64,000 nt of DNA from positions 1 to 64,000 of the forward strand of contig NZ_CTDX01000001.1 of assembly GCF_001375515.1 (NCBI RefSeq). Direction: 5' to 3'. Position 1 is the first letter of the stretch, and the number at the start of each line of letters is the position of its first letter. The DNA comes from Bacillus kwashiorkori. Its GTDB lineage: Bacteria; Bacillota; Bacilli; Bacillales; Caldibacillaceae. The notes below the pieces were generated by a model. That model saw only the letters and a program-made list of their open reading frames with translations. It was not told the origin of the DNA and did not search any database. Positions 47,803 through 55,875 of the stretch are shown piece after piece. The position numbers and the translations under genes are program-made.

Positions 47803-47951
47803 GATGATAAGGGAAAAACCTTTGTCTAGCTCTAGTACCCTATTTATGAACAATTTTATAAACGAGGAGACAAATACTATTTTTTTTAATACAATGAAAT
47901 TATGTCTCATCATTCGTACAGACTGCATAAATAGGGTGCAGGCTTTTTTTA
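47803..47951. repeat. long inverted-repeat element upstream of ecfA1
   Basis: A perfect 12-bp inverted repeat (ACCCTATTTATG at 47837-47848, CATAAATAGGGT at 47926-47937) encloses a nested GAGACA/TGTCTC pair and ends in GGCTTTTTTT. A TTTGTCTAGCTCTAG stretch sits upstream. It could be a terminator, an unnamed leader RNA, or a degenerate miniature intergenic element. No open frame is present between 47602 and 48084. Confidence 0.6.
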
Positions 47952-48003
47952 TTATAGGAGCTGTAAAACTACCAGAAACATAAGACGTTTATGCTGATAT
48001 ATA

Positions 48004-48031
48004 TTGTCCTTAAACATTGCCTTATTATAAA
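48004..48031 (+). promoter_or_regulatory. possible promoter of the ecf operon
   Basis: TTGTCC (48004-48009), a 16-nt spacer and TATAAA (48026-48031) lie about 50 bp upstream of ecfA1. Confidence 0.4.
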
Positions 48032-48084
48032 CTATATTTAGAATAGCAGAGCAGAGTGAAGTAGAGTTGAGAGGAGGATTCGAG

Positions 48085-48924
48085 TTGAAAAAACCAATTG
48101 TTCAATTTGAAAATGTATCATTTCGTTATGATGAAAATGAGCCATATGCGTTAAACGAAGTGAATTTTTCCGTGTTTGAAGGGGAATGGCTTGCAATTGT
48201 AGGTCATAATGGCTCAGGAAAGTCAACGATTGCAAAACTAATGAATGCTCTATTATTCCCGGAGGCAGGCATGATAAAAGTTGCCGAACTTTCCTTGAAT
48301 GAGGAATCTATTTGGGATATTAGAAAAAAAGTAGGCATGGTTTTCCAAAATCCGGACAATCAATTTGTCGGAACAACGGTACAAGATGATGTGGCTTTTG
48401 GTTTAGAAAATCACGGGATTGAAAGGGATGAAATGGTAAAACGCGTACATGATTCCTTGAAAAAAGTTAATATGCAAGACTTTCTTAACCAAGAGCCTCA
48501 CCACTTATCTGGAGGACAAAAACAGCGGGTGGCAATTGCAAGTGTCTTAGCATTGCGTCCGAAAATAATTATTTTAGATGAAGCAACATCGATGCTTGAT
48601 CCTCGTGGAAGACAAGAAGTGTATGAAACGATTAACAAGCTTAGGAAAGAAGAAAACTTAACGATTATATCGATTACCCATGACCTAGAAGAGGCAGCAA
48701 GAGCAGATCGAATCATTGTAATGAACCGTGGCAAAGTGTATTCAGAAGGAAATCCGAAGCAAATTTTTGAGATGGATGAACAACTTTATCAATTGGGCTT
48801 GGATATCCCTTTTACACATAAATTGGTGAAACTATTAAATCAACATGGCTTTGAAATTCCTGGTGAAATAATGGATGAAGATAAGTTGGTGAATTATCTA
48901 TGGAAATACGTACAAACAAACTAG
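48085..48924 (+). CDS. ecfA1: EcfA1, energy-coupling factor ATPase
   Basis: EcfA1 is one of two ATPases powering ECF vitamin transporters; the specificity subunits are encoded elsewhere and share the module. The 279 residues carry Walker A GHNGSGKST, Q-loop FQNPDNQFV, signature LSGGQKQR, and Walker B IIILDEATS. The TTG start 7 nt after AGAGGAGG is preferred to an upstream in-frame TTG. Its 3' end overlaps ecfA2 by 25 nt. Confidence 0.96.
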   Translation: MKKPIVQFENVSFRYDENEPYALNEVNFSVFEGEWLAIVGHNGSGKSTIAKLMNALLFPEAGMIKVAELSLNEESIWDIRKKVGMVFQNPDNQFVGTTVQDDVAFGLENHGIERDEMVKRVHDSLKKVNMQDFLNQEPHHLSGGQKQRVAIASVLALRPKIIILDEATSMLDPRGRQEVYETINKLRKEENLTIISITHDLEEAARADRIIVMNRGKVYSEGNPKQIFEMDEQLYQLGLDIPFTHKLVKLLNQHGFEIPGEIMDEDKLVNYLWKYVQTN

Positions 48925-49769
48925 AATATCGTTATCAAAAAAATACTCCTTTTGAGCGTTTAGCAATTCATGATATAACAATCTCCATTTCACCAAACAG
49001 TTATACGGCCATTATTGGACATACCGGTTCAGGAAAGTCAACATTACTGCAACATTTAAACGGATTATTACAACCAACAAGCGGGGAAATCATTATAGGT
49101 GATAAAAAAATCGTAGGTGGAGTGAAGGAAAAGAATTTAAAACCGATTCGCCAAAGAGTCGGTATTGTATTTCAATTTCCAGAACATCAGCTGTTTGATG
49201 AAACGGTAGAAAAGGATATTTGTTTCGGACCGATTAATTTTGGGGTAACAGAGGAGGAGGCAAGAAAGCGGGCGAAGGAAGTGTTACAACAAGTAGGACT
49301 ACCTGAAGAAATTTTATCTAAATCCCCATTTGATCTATCAGGTGGGCAAATGCGTAGGGTAGCCATCGCTGGAGTACTAGCCATGAACCCGGAAGTTCTT
49401 GTTCTTGATGAGCCAACAGCAGGGTTAGACCCGCGCGGACGTCATGAAATTATGGAAATGTTCCATCGCCTCCATCAAGAACGAGGCATTTCCATTGTCC
49501 TAGTCACACATAGTATGGAAGATGCTTCAAAGTATGCAGATACGATTATCGTTATGCATAAAGGTACCGTTTATCGAAAAGGGAGCCCTAATGAAATTTT
49601 TTCACAACCGCAGGAATTGATAGAACTTGGGTTAGATGTACCGGAAACTATTCGCTTTCAATTAAAACTGGAACGAAAACTAGGTAGATCTATAGGAAAT
49701 ACAACGTTAACTATGGAATCCTTAGTACACTCTATCAAGCAAATAAACCAACGGGGGAAACAATCATGA
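48900..49769 (+). CDS. ecfA2: EcfA2, energy-coupling factor ATPase
   Basis: This second ATPase forms a heterodimer with EcfA1. The 289 residues have Walker A GHTGSGKST, Q-loop FQFPEHQLF, signature LSGGQMRR and Walker B VLVLDEPTA. It starts within ecfA1 and its stop overlaps the ecfT ATG by 4 nt (ATGA), so the three subunits are translationally coupled. Confidence 0.96.
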   Translation: MEIRTNKLEYRYQKNTPFERLAIHDITISISPNSYTAIIGHTGSGKSTLLQHLNGLLQPTSGEIIIGDKKIVGGVKEKNLKPIRQRVGIVFQFPEHQLFDETVEKDICFGPINFGVTEEEARKRAKEVLQQVGLPEEILSKSPFDLSGGQMRRVAIAGVLAMNPEVLVLDEPTAGLDPRGRHEIMEMFHRLHQERGISIVLVTHSMEDASKYADTIIVMHKGTVYRKGSPNEIFSQPQELIELGLDVPETIRFQLKLERKLGRSIGNTTLTMESLVHSIKQINQRGKQS

Positions 49770-50563
49770 TGGAAAAAATGATATTTGGTCGCTATATCCC
49801 TGTTGAGTCTATTTTGCATAAAATGGATCCACGGACGAAACTATTAATCGTTATTCTTTTTATATGTATCGTATTTCTAGCGAACAATCCAATTACTTAT
49901 AGTTTGTTAGCTGTATTTACTTTTTTGGCTATCTTTTTGTCTAATATTCCACCCAAGTTTTTATTTAATGGGTTAAAATTCTTGCTCTTTCTTGTTATTT
50001 TTACGTTTTTATTGCATATTTTCTTTACGAAACAAGGAGCGGTAATATTTGAGTTTGGTTGGTTCAAAATTTATGAAGATGGTCTTCGCCAAGCGATTTT
50101 TATATCTTTAAGATTTACATTTTTAATATTAGTAGCTTCCCTGTTAACTTTAACGACAACACCAATTGAAATAACGGATGGTATTGAAACTTTATTAAAT
50201 CCATTAAAAAAAATGCGATTCCCAGTACATGAACTGGCGTTAATGATGTCTATTGCCTTACGTTTTATACCGACATTAATGGATGAAACGGATAAAATAA
50301 TGAAGGCACAAATGGCTAGAGGTGTGGATTTCTCCAGTGGTTCTTTGAAACAACGTGCAAAAGCAGTAGTCCCGCTCTTAATTCCACTTTTTATTAGTTC
50401 ATTTAAGCGCGCTGAAGAATTGGCAATTGCAATGGAGGCTAGAGGTTATCGCGGTGGAGAGGGTCGGACGAAATACCGGTTGCTAAAAATGGGTTCTAGT
50501 GACTTTTTTGCCTTTTTTGTGATGATTGCTTTATTGGTGCTGTTGATTTTACTGAGAAGTTAA
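49766..50563 (+). CDS. ecfT: EcfT, energy-coupling factor transmembrane protein
   Basis: EcfT is the membrane scaffold joining the ATPases to substrate-binding S components. The 265-residue protein has several membrane segments (about 28-62, 68-90, 110-130, 245-262) and the two Ala-Arg-Gly coupling motifs, QMARGVD and MEARGYRG, that sit in the ATPase grooves. It ends the ecfA1-A2-T operon ahead of truA, as in Bacillus. Confidence 0.96.
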   Translation: MMEKMIFGRYIPVESILHKMDPRTKLLIVILFICIVFLANNPITYSLLAVFTFLAIFLSNIPPKFLFNGLKFLLFLVIFTFLLHIFFTKQGAVIFEFGWFKIYEDGLRQAIFISLRFTFLILVASLLTLTTTPIEITDGIETLLNPLKKMRFPVHELALMMSIALRFIPTLMDETDKIMKAQMARGVDFSSGSLKQRAKAVVPLLIPLFISSFKRAEELAIAMEARGYRGGEGRTKYRLLKMGSSDFFAFFVMIALLVLLILLRS

Positions 50564-50616
50564 TATTGTTATGAGACGAAATTTAATAACTAAGAATCAT
50601 TTTGGAGCGTTATATT

Positions 50617-51354
50617 ATGGAGCGAATGAAATGTATAGTAGCTTATGATGGTACAAATTTTGCTGGATTCCAAATACAGCCAAATGTAAGGACGATTCAA
50701 GGTGAGATTGAAAAGGTGCTTGCTAAAATGCATCGCCAAGAGGTGAGAATCCATGCCTCAGGTCGAACAGATGGGAAAGTTCATGCAGTAGGTCAAGTAT
50801 TTCATTTCGACTCAAATATTCATATGCAAAAAGACCAATGGAAAAGGGCATTAAACTCGATGCTACCCGAGGATATTGTCATATCGAGCGTAGAATTTGT
50901 GAGTACGGAGTTCCATGCGCGGTTTTCCGCAACAGCAAAAGAATATCATTACAAAGTTTCCTTAAAGAAGGATAAGGATCCCTTTATGAGAAACTATGCT
51001 TACCATTTTCCATATAGTTTAGACTTATTAGCGATGAATGAGGCGATAGGATACTTACTCGGAGAACATGACTTTTCCAGCTTTTGTTCGGCAAAAACGT
51101 CGGTCACCGATCACATTAGAACGATTTACCATATCGATCTGCAGGAGCAAAATGGTGAACTCATTTTTCAAATAAAAGGGAATGGTTTTTTATATAATAT
51201 GGTTCGTATAATAGTTGGTACCGTTTTAGAAGTTGGTATCGGAGCGCGAAAAGCAGAGGAGATACCGATTATTATTGCAAAAAAAGACCGGGCGTTTGCA
51301 GGGAAAACGGCGCCAGGCCACGGCTTATATTTAATGAAGGTGGACTATTATTAA
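50617..51354 (+). CDS. truA: tRNA pseudouridine(38-40) synthase TruA
   Basis: TruA isomerises uridines 38-40 in the anticodon arm. The 245-residue protein has the catalytic aspartate D52 in ASGRTDGKVHA and the FSATAKEYHY and GNGFLYNMVRIIVG motifs. The ATG 9 nt after TTTGGAG is chosen; in-frame starts both earlier and 9 nt later exist. It follows ecfT closely and precedes the rplM leader. Confidence 0.95.
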   Translation: MERMKCIVAYDGTNFAGFQIQPNVRTIQGEIEKVLAKMHRQEVRIHASGRTDGKVHAVGQVFHFDSNIHMQKDQWKRALNSMLPEDIVISSVEFVSTEFHARFSATAKEYHYKVSLKKDKDPFMRNYAYHFPYSLDLLAMNEAIGYLLGEHDFSSFCSAKTSVTDHIRTIYHIDLQEQNGELIFQIKGNGFLYNMVRIIVGTVLEVGIGARKAEEIPIIIAKKDRAFAGKTAPGHGLYLMKVDYY

Positions 51355-51548
51355 AAAAGTTGGCACCGTCTTGTTATAACTGGACTTAGATTATTCGTGT
51401 ACGTACGGAATAATAAAAGAGATTAATACGGATATATTTTTTCTTATTATTGTTATTTTGTTTCCAATGGAGTAAAGCAAGCAAGAATTCGAGAACAAAA
51501 TTGGTAAATATTTTTTTGAATAACAACGTCTCCAGGCGTTACATTAGC

Positions 51549-51578
51549 TTGACATTAGGGTTTAAAAAAAGGTATTAT
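51549..51578 (+). promoter_or_regulatory. promoter of rplM-rpsI
   Basis: A perfect TTGACA (51549-51554), 18-nt spacer and TATTAT (51573-51578) immediately precede the L13 leader. The preceding truA-rplM spacer (51355-51548) shows only a weak TTATTC/GAATAA hairpin near 51393. Confidence 0.8.
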
Positions 51579-51583
51579 ATCAT

Positions 51584-51650
51584 ATGGTACATTGTTTATT
51601 CCATGATAAGCCCCGGAAACTTATTATGATGAAATAAAACATTGATTTAT
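51584..51650 (+). promoter_or_regulatory. L13 leader RNA
   Basis: The GGTACATTGTTTATTCCATG and ATAAGCCCCGGAAACTTAT blocks match the conserved ribosomal L13 leader of Firmicutes, an autoregulatory structure upstream of rplM. Confidence 0.85.
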
Positions 51651-51665
51651 TTAGGAGGGTAACAA

Positions 51666-52103
51666 ATGCGTACAACTTATATGGCTAAGCCACAAGAAAT
51701 TGAGCGCAAATGGTACGTAGTTGATGCGGCAGGTAAAACGCTTGGCCGTTTAGCTAGTGAAGTTGCAATGATTTTACGCGGAAAACATAAACCAACGTTT
51801 ACTCCGCATATTGATACTGGTGACCATGTAATTATTATTAATGCATCTCAAATTGAATTAACAGGTAAAAAGTTAACTGACAAAATGTATTATCGCCATA
51901 GCCAACATCCAGGTGGTTTGAAAGCTAGAACAGCTTTAGAAATGCGCACAAACTATCCTGAAAGAATGCTTGAGTTAGCTATCCGCGGTATGCTACCAAA
52001 AGGTACATTAGGACGTCAAATGTTTAAAAAATTACATGTGTATGCAGGCAGCGAACATCCACATGAAGCTCAAAAACCAGAAATGTATGAATTACGCGGT
52101 TAA
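51666..52103 (+). CDS. rplM: 50S ribosomal protein L13
   Basis: L13 is an early 50S assembly protein. The 145 residues begin [20 protein letters not shown] and contain [19 protein letters not shown] and [24 protein letters not shown] precedes the ATG. It forms an operon with rpsI behind an L13 leader. Confidence 0.98.
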   Translation: MRTTYMAKPQEIERKWYVVDAAGKTLGRLASEVAMILRGKHKPTFTPHIDTGDHVIIINASQIELTGKKLTDKMYYRHSQHPGGLKARTALEMRTNYPERMLELAIRGMLPKGTLGRQMFKKLHVYAGSEHPHEAQKPEMYELRG

Positions 52104-52124
52104 TATTGAAGGAGGGAAATAATC

Positions 52125-52517
52125 TTGGCTAAAGTTCAATACTACGGAACTGGACGGAGAAAAAGTTCTGTTGCTCGTGTACGTTTAGTACCAGGCGATG
52201 GTAAAATCGTAATTAACAATCGTGATATCGAAACTTATATTCCATTCGCAGCTTTACGTGAAGTTGTAAAACAACCATTAGTTGCAACGGAAACAGTTGG
52301 CAGCTATGATGTATTAGTAAATGTTCACGGTGGAGGTTACACTGGTCAAGCAGGCGCTATTCGCCACGGTATTGCTCGTGCATTACTTCAAGCTGATCCA
52401 GAATTCCGCTCAACATTAAAACGTGCAGGTCTATTAACTCGTGACGCTCGTATGAAAGAACGTAAAAAATACGGTCTTAAAGGCGCTCGTCGTGCACCTC
52501 AGTTCTCAAAACGTTAA
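52125..52517 (+). CDS. rpsI: 30S ribosomal protein S9
   Basis: S9 reaches the P-site tRNA with its C-terminal tail (RAPQFSKR). The 130-residue protein with TTG start (GAAGGAGGG upstream) contains [14 protein letters not shown] and [19 protein letters not shown]. The 3' end is intact, although it borders the island; integrases that target the 3' end of rpsI usually rebuild it, as seems the case here. Confidence 0.97.
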   Translation: MAKVQYYGTGRRKSSVARVRLVPGDGKIVINNRDIETYIPFAALREVVKQPLVATETVGSYDVLVNVHGGGYTGQAGAIRHGIARALLQADPEFRSTLKRAGLLTRDARMKERKKYGLKGARRAPQFSKR

Positions 52518-52531
52518 TATATCTACGTTTC

Positions 52532-52568
52532 GAAGGCTCTTTTCACTTTGTGGAAAGGGTCTTTTTTA
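52532..52568 (+). terminator. rpsI terminator at the island boundary
   Basis: An imperfect stem between GAAGGCTCTTTTCAC and TGGAAAGGGTCTTT followed by Ts ends rplM-rpsI. The arm 52534-52545 can instead pair perfectly with 52573-52584 on the island side. Confidence 0.75.
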
Positions 52569-52585
52569 TGCCTGAAAAGAGCCTG

Positions 52586-52631
52586 TGACCACATTTTGAC
52601 CACGAGAATTTTTCTGACCACTTCTGACCAC
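52586..52631. repeat. four TGACCAC repeats beside the integrase gene
   Basis: TGACCAC occurs at 52586-52592, 52597-52603, 52615-52621 and 52625-52631, arranged as two close pairs. Short direct repeats of this kind flanking the att core are the arm-type binding sites of tyrosine integrases with an N-terminal DNA-binding domain. The att core itself should be at or near the rpsI 3' end; it cannot be fixed without the other junction. Confidence 0.7.
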
Positions 52632-52633
52632 AC

Positions 52634-53785
52634 TCATAGTTCAATGTACTTCTCAAATTTTTGTGCGGTTTGCTCTTTTACGTGGTCGGTTACGTGGGTA
52701 TAGATATTCATGGTCATTTGAATATCAGAATGCCCTAACCGTTCCTGAACTTCTTTGATACTTGCTCCTGCCTCGAATAATAATGATGCGTGGGTATGAC
52801 GTAAGCCGTGAATCGAAATCTTATGAAGTTTATGCTTTTCAATTACGATATTAAGTTTGTCATTAGGGTAAGCCAAACGTAGTGGTAATCCATCATCCCT
52901 TGTAAAAACTAGGTTGTTATCTTCAAATAAGTTAGGATTAGCCAAATTCGCCTCTTTTAGCCTTGTACGCCATTTTTTAAGTAGAGATAGGGTTTTGGTG
53001 TCTAAGCTAATTGAACGCTTTGACGTTGCCGTTTTGGGCTGCTGAAAGTAATGCTTTCCGTTATTAAAGAAGAGGGTCTTTCCGAAATGGATTGTACCTG
53101 CCTTAAAATCAATATCATCCCAAGTAAGGGCTAAAACTTCGCCTTTACGAGCACCAGTATAAATTAAAAGATGAAATAATAAATGATCACGTTGGGTTAA
53201 CTCATTCTTTGCGATGGAGAGGAACCTTTTTATTTCGTCTTTTCTCCAGTAGTTTCTTTCTTCTCCGCCATCTATGCTTGCAATTAACTCTTCTTCTCTT
53301 TTAGGGATGGTTACGTATTCCATTGGATTCTTTAAAATAATATCCATCTTCATAGCATATTTAAAAACTTGGTTGGCTTGTATTTTATAATCATTTACAG
53401 ATGTGATTGATTCAGCTAATTCATTAATGACTTTTTGGCAATACATCTTTGTAATTTCCTTTATTTTCAGCTTTCCAAATCTGGGCAGTATATGCTTGTT
53501 AAACTTGGATTCAATTGTTTTTTTAGTGCTAGGCTTTATTGTTTTGGAATGATTTTCAAACCACTGTTTATAAACTTCTTCATAGGTTAGGTTGTTATTA
53601 TTTATAAGCAACCCGTTTTCAATTTCCTGTTCAAATTTAGCTGCAGCAGCTTGTGCCTCTTTCTTTGTTTTAAAACCTCTGCGAGTGGCAGTTTGCCTTT
53701 TCCCTGTTTCGGGGTTTATCCCTGTATCCATTTTAAACATCCATAATTGACCTTGTTTTGTTTGATACTTTTGAAATGATGCCAT
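52634..53785 (-). CDS. int: tyrosine integrase of the island
   Basis: This site-specific recombinase probably integrates and excises the island at the rpsI 3' end. Its 383 residues comprise an arm-binding N-terminus (about 1-60), a SAM-like core-binding domain (about 65-160) and the catalytic domain with R213 (TGARKGE), lysine near 251-256, H326 and R329 (HGLRHTH), H352 and Y362 (MNIYTHV). AAGGAGAGG precedes the ATG. It points toward rpsI, as expected for attachment-site-proximal integrases of ICEs and satellites. Confidence 0.95.
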   Translation of the reverse strand: MASFQKYQTKQGQLWMFKMDTGINPETGKRQTATRRGFKTKKEAQAAAAKFEQEIENGLLINNNNLTYEEVYKQWFENHSKTIKPSTKKTIESKFNKHILPRFGKLKIKEITKMYCQKVINELAESITSVNDYKIQANQVFKYAMKMDIILKNPMEYVTIPKREEELIASIDGGEERNYWRKDEIKRFLSIAKNELTQRDHLLFHLLIYTGARKGEVLALTWDDIDFKAGTIHFGKTLFFNNGKHYFQQPKTATSKRSISLDTKTLSLLKKWRTRLKEANLANPNLFEDNNLVFTRDDGLPLRLAYPNDKLNIVIEKHKLHKISIHGLRHTHASLLFEAGASIKEVQERLGHSDIQMTMNIYTHVTDHVKEQTAQKFEKYIEL

Positions 53786-53807
53786 AGTCTCTACCTCTCC
53801 TTAGTAA

Positions 53808-54335
53808 TTATTTTTCTGTGTATATTTCAAGAAGGCTGTTATAACTCTTGTCAATTTTTTCCTTCTCCTTTAAAAATCTCTTTGCATATTCAAACTTGTT
53901 GTCAGCAACTTTCAGTATTCCAAGACCTAGACCGTTTTTAATATTAAATGTCGATTCTATGATTTGATTTAATAGCTCGGCTTCCTTATGATTTTTTGAC
54001 CGTGGAATGTCATATGTTAGTGCGGTCAACCTTTGGAACATATTTAATAGTAATTTTTTAGTCTCTGGATCTGCATAATTAAGGACTTCTGAAATATTGT
54101 TAAAATCATTCATCAATAGAAATTCATCATAATTCCTTACATCTTTATAGCCAGTTATATAATCAACAGATACACTAAAGTATTTAGCAACTTTAAAGAT
54201 GAATTCAAGCTCAGGCTCTCTATCCCCCCGCTCGTAATTACCCAAAGTGGTAAAAGCAACACCAAGTTCATCTGCTAGTTCTCTTAACGTCATGTTTCTC
54301 TCTTTTCTTAACTGCCTAATTCGTTCTCCGACCAT
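53808..54335 (-). CDS. CI/Xre-type repressor
   Basis: Likely the master repressor of the island. The 175-residue protein has an N-terminal HTH (about 4-60: RIRQLRKERNMTLRELADEL, then GVAFTTLGNYERGDREPE) and a helical C-terminus with no recognisable RecA-stimulated cleavage or metalloprotease motif. AGGAGG is at the start. It is transcribed with int from a leftward promoter back to back with the rightward early promoter. How it is inactivated is not visible. Confidence 0.85.
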   Translation of the reverse strand: MVGERIRQLRKERNMTLRELADELGVAFTTLGNYERGDREPELEFIFKVAKYFSVSVDYITGYKDVRNYDEFLLMNDFNNISEVLNYADPETKKLLLNMFQRLTALTYDIPRSKNHKEAELLNQIIESTFNIKNGLGLGILKVADNKFEYAKRFLKEKEKIDKSYNSLLEIYTEK

Positions 54336-54352
54336 TTATTATTCCTCCTTTA

Positions 54353-54451
54353 TGAGTAGTTACAAGTAAATATTACACAATTCGAATACAAAAATCAACT
54401 TGAATTACTCAAAATGTATTGCTAATATAAATTTGTACCCAAAATGAGTAA
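54353..54451. promoter_or_regulatory. divergent switch region with back-to-back promoters
   Basis: Leftward promoter: TTGATT (54398-54393) and TAATAT (54375-54370), spacer 17. Rightward promoter: TTGAAT (54400-54405) and TAATAT (54423-54428), spacer 17. TGAGTA-type half sites occur at 54353-54358, 54405-54411 (as TTACTCA) and 54445-54451. The middle one abuts the rightward -35 box. These are the probable operators of the flanking HTH proteins. Confidence 0.7.
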
Positions 54452-54468
54452 CGAGGGGGTGTTGAAAG

Positions 54469-54738
54469 TTGGATTGCACAGTCGAAATTACTCAAAGGAA
54501 AAATTTAAAAATTGATGGAACTAAAATAAGGTTGGCTCGGGTCGAGAAGGATTGGACGATCTCAAAATTAGCTAATGAGTCGGGGGTTACTAGAAAAACC
54601 ATAGGGGAAATTGAAAGGGGAAACAAAAAGAGAGTTCGTCTTTCTACTATCCAACAGCTAGCAATATCCCTAGAGAAAGATATTGATTATTTTTGTACTC
54701 ATATTGAAGTCAAAGGGGAGGAGCTAAATGAATTTTAA
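54469..54738 (+). CDS. Xre-family regulator (Cro-like)
   Basis: An 89-residue HTH protein (about 16-78, with LARVEKDWTISKLANESGVT and IGEIERGNKKRVRLST). It is divergent from the CI-like gene and opens the rightward early operon, the position of Cro-like or antirepressor genes. TTG start with GAGGGGGTG upstream. It overlaps the next gene by 11 nt. Role inferred from position. Confidence 0.8.
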   Translation: MDCTVEITQRKNLKIDGTKIRLARVEKDWTISKLANESGVTRKTIGEIERGNKKRVRLSTIQQLAISLEKDIDYFCTHIEVKGEELNEF

Positions 54739-55000
54739 ACTAGAATTGCCTGAAGGAACGATATTAGTAGACAGGGAGGAACTAAGGGAAGTTTTACAAG
54801 ATATAGTGAAAGAAGCGTGGGTTGAAAACAGTAACGAAGAAATCATGACAATACGGGAAGCAGCAGAGTATTTAAAAGTAAGTGTTCCTACCGTTCGTAA
54901 AATGATAGCTGAAAAGGAAATTCCCTTTTTCCAGAGGGGACAAGTTATTCGGCTGAATCGAAGTGATCTTCAAAGATGGATGAGACGCAGTTCAGGGTAA
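54728..55000 (+). CDS. excisionase-like MerR/HTH_17 protein
   Basis: A 90-residue protein whose C-terminal half (about 41-88: MTIREAAEYLKVSVPTVRKM, ending RLNRSDLQRWM) is the excisionase-type winged HTH. Such proteins bend att DNA to favour excision. The N-terminal half is helical and unassigned. Translation is coupled to the upstream Xre gene by overlap; GGGGAGGAG lies upstream of the ATG. Confidence 0.8.
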   Translation: MNFKLELPEGTILVDREELREVLQDIVKEAWVENSNEEIMTIREAAEYLKVSVPTVRKMIAEKEIPFFQRGQVIRLNRSDLQRWMRRSSG

Positions 55001-55029
55001 TAAAAGAGAATTGAAACGGGTGAGGTGAG

Positions 55030-55863
55030 ATGGCTAATGTACAGTTGGAAAATGGTTATACAAAGATAGCTAATGAAATCTTGGAGGAAATTGCAAAAAT
55101 CAAGTTAAGTCCAACTCAGTATCGTATTCTATTCATCATTTGGCGTTATACCTATGGATTCAATAGAAAATGGCATGATATGTCCCTTTCCTTCTTGAGT
55201 AAAGCTACTGGCTGTGACTCAAGACAAATCCAACGTGAATTAAAAAGACTTGAAGAAAGGAGGGTTATATTCCAAAAAATTAAATCGGGTAGCTACAGAA
55301 AAATTTCCTTTAATAAAAATCATGATGAATGGGTTGGCAAAACAGCCATTGGTGAAATAGACAATGGTGAAACGGACAATAGAGCTAATGGTGAAACAAC
55401 CAATAGAACTATTGGTGAAATAGACAACCAAGAAATACATAAAGAAAAATCTAAGGAAAAGGATGATATGCATGATTATTCAGCCTCATATATCGAGTAT
55501 GAAAAAATATTTGGCAAACCGTCAAAGGGGTTAGTACAAGCATTTAACTATTGGATTAATAATAGCAACTTTCAAGATCCTGAAGAAATCATTTGTGAAA
55601 CTATTAATAGGACAAAAATGCATAAACCAAATAACCCAGAAGCATACGTTAAATCGATATTAAAGAAACTTCACGATAATAAGCTTTATACATTGGCGGC
55701 TGTTAAGGATTATAACGCTCAATTTGACGCTAGGTTTAGAAATAAGAATAGTGGCGGAGTTCCATCCCTTGGAGAAATGTTCAATATTAAAAATACAAAC
55801 GAATCTTTATCGGAAGAAGAATTACTTGAGATAAAAGAACTGGAAAAAGAACTTCCCTTTTAG
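55030..55863 (+). CDS. phage-type replisome organiser (RepO/DnaD-like)
   Basis: A 277-residue replication initiation protein. The N-terminal winged-helix region (about 1-95: NGYTKIANEILEEI, LSPTQYRILFIIWRYTYGFN) resembles phage replication protein O; a low-complexity linker with IGEIDN/NGETDN/NGETTN repeats (about 107-135) precedes a C-terminal DnaD-like segment (about 150-220). It is directly followed by a DnaC-type loader, as in phage replication modules. The linker DNA is itself repetitive and may be the origin. Confidence 0.82.
   Translation: MANVQLENGYTKIANEILEEIAKIKLSPTQYRILFIIWRYTYGFNRKWHDMSLSFLSKATGCDSRQIQRELKRLEERRVIFQKIKSGSYRKISFNKNHDEWVGKTAIGEIDNGETDNRANGETTNRTIGEIDNQEIHKEKSKEKDDMHDYSASYIEYEKIFGKPSKGLVQAFNYWINNSNFQDPEEIICETINRTKMHKPNNPEAYVKSILKKLHDNKLYTLAAVKDYNAQFDARFRNKNSGGVPSLGEMFNIKNTNESLSEEELLEIKELEKELPF
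55348..55426. repeat. iteron-like repeats inside the replisome organiser gene
   Basis: Four related 16-mers of the form AWTGGTGAAAYRRMCA occur at 55348-55363, 55363-55378, 55387-55402 and 55411-55426; the first and last are identical. Origins inside initiator genes are known in lambda-like and Gram-positive phages. Confidence 0.6.
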
Positions 55864-55875
55864 GAGGTATGATTT

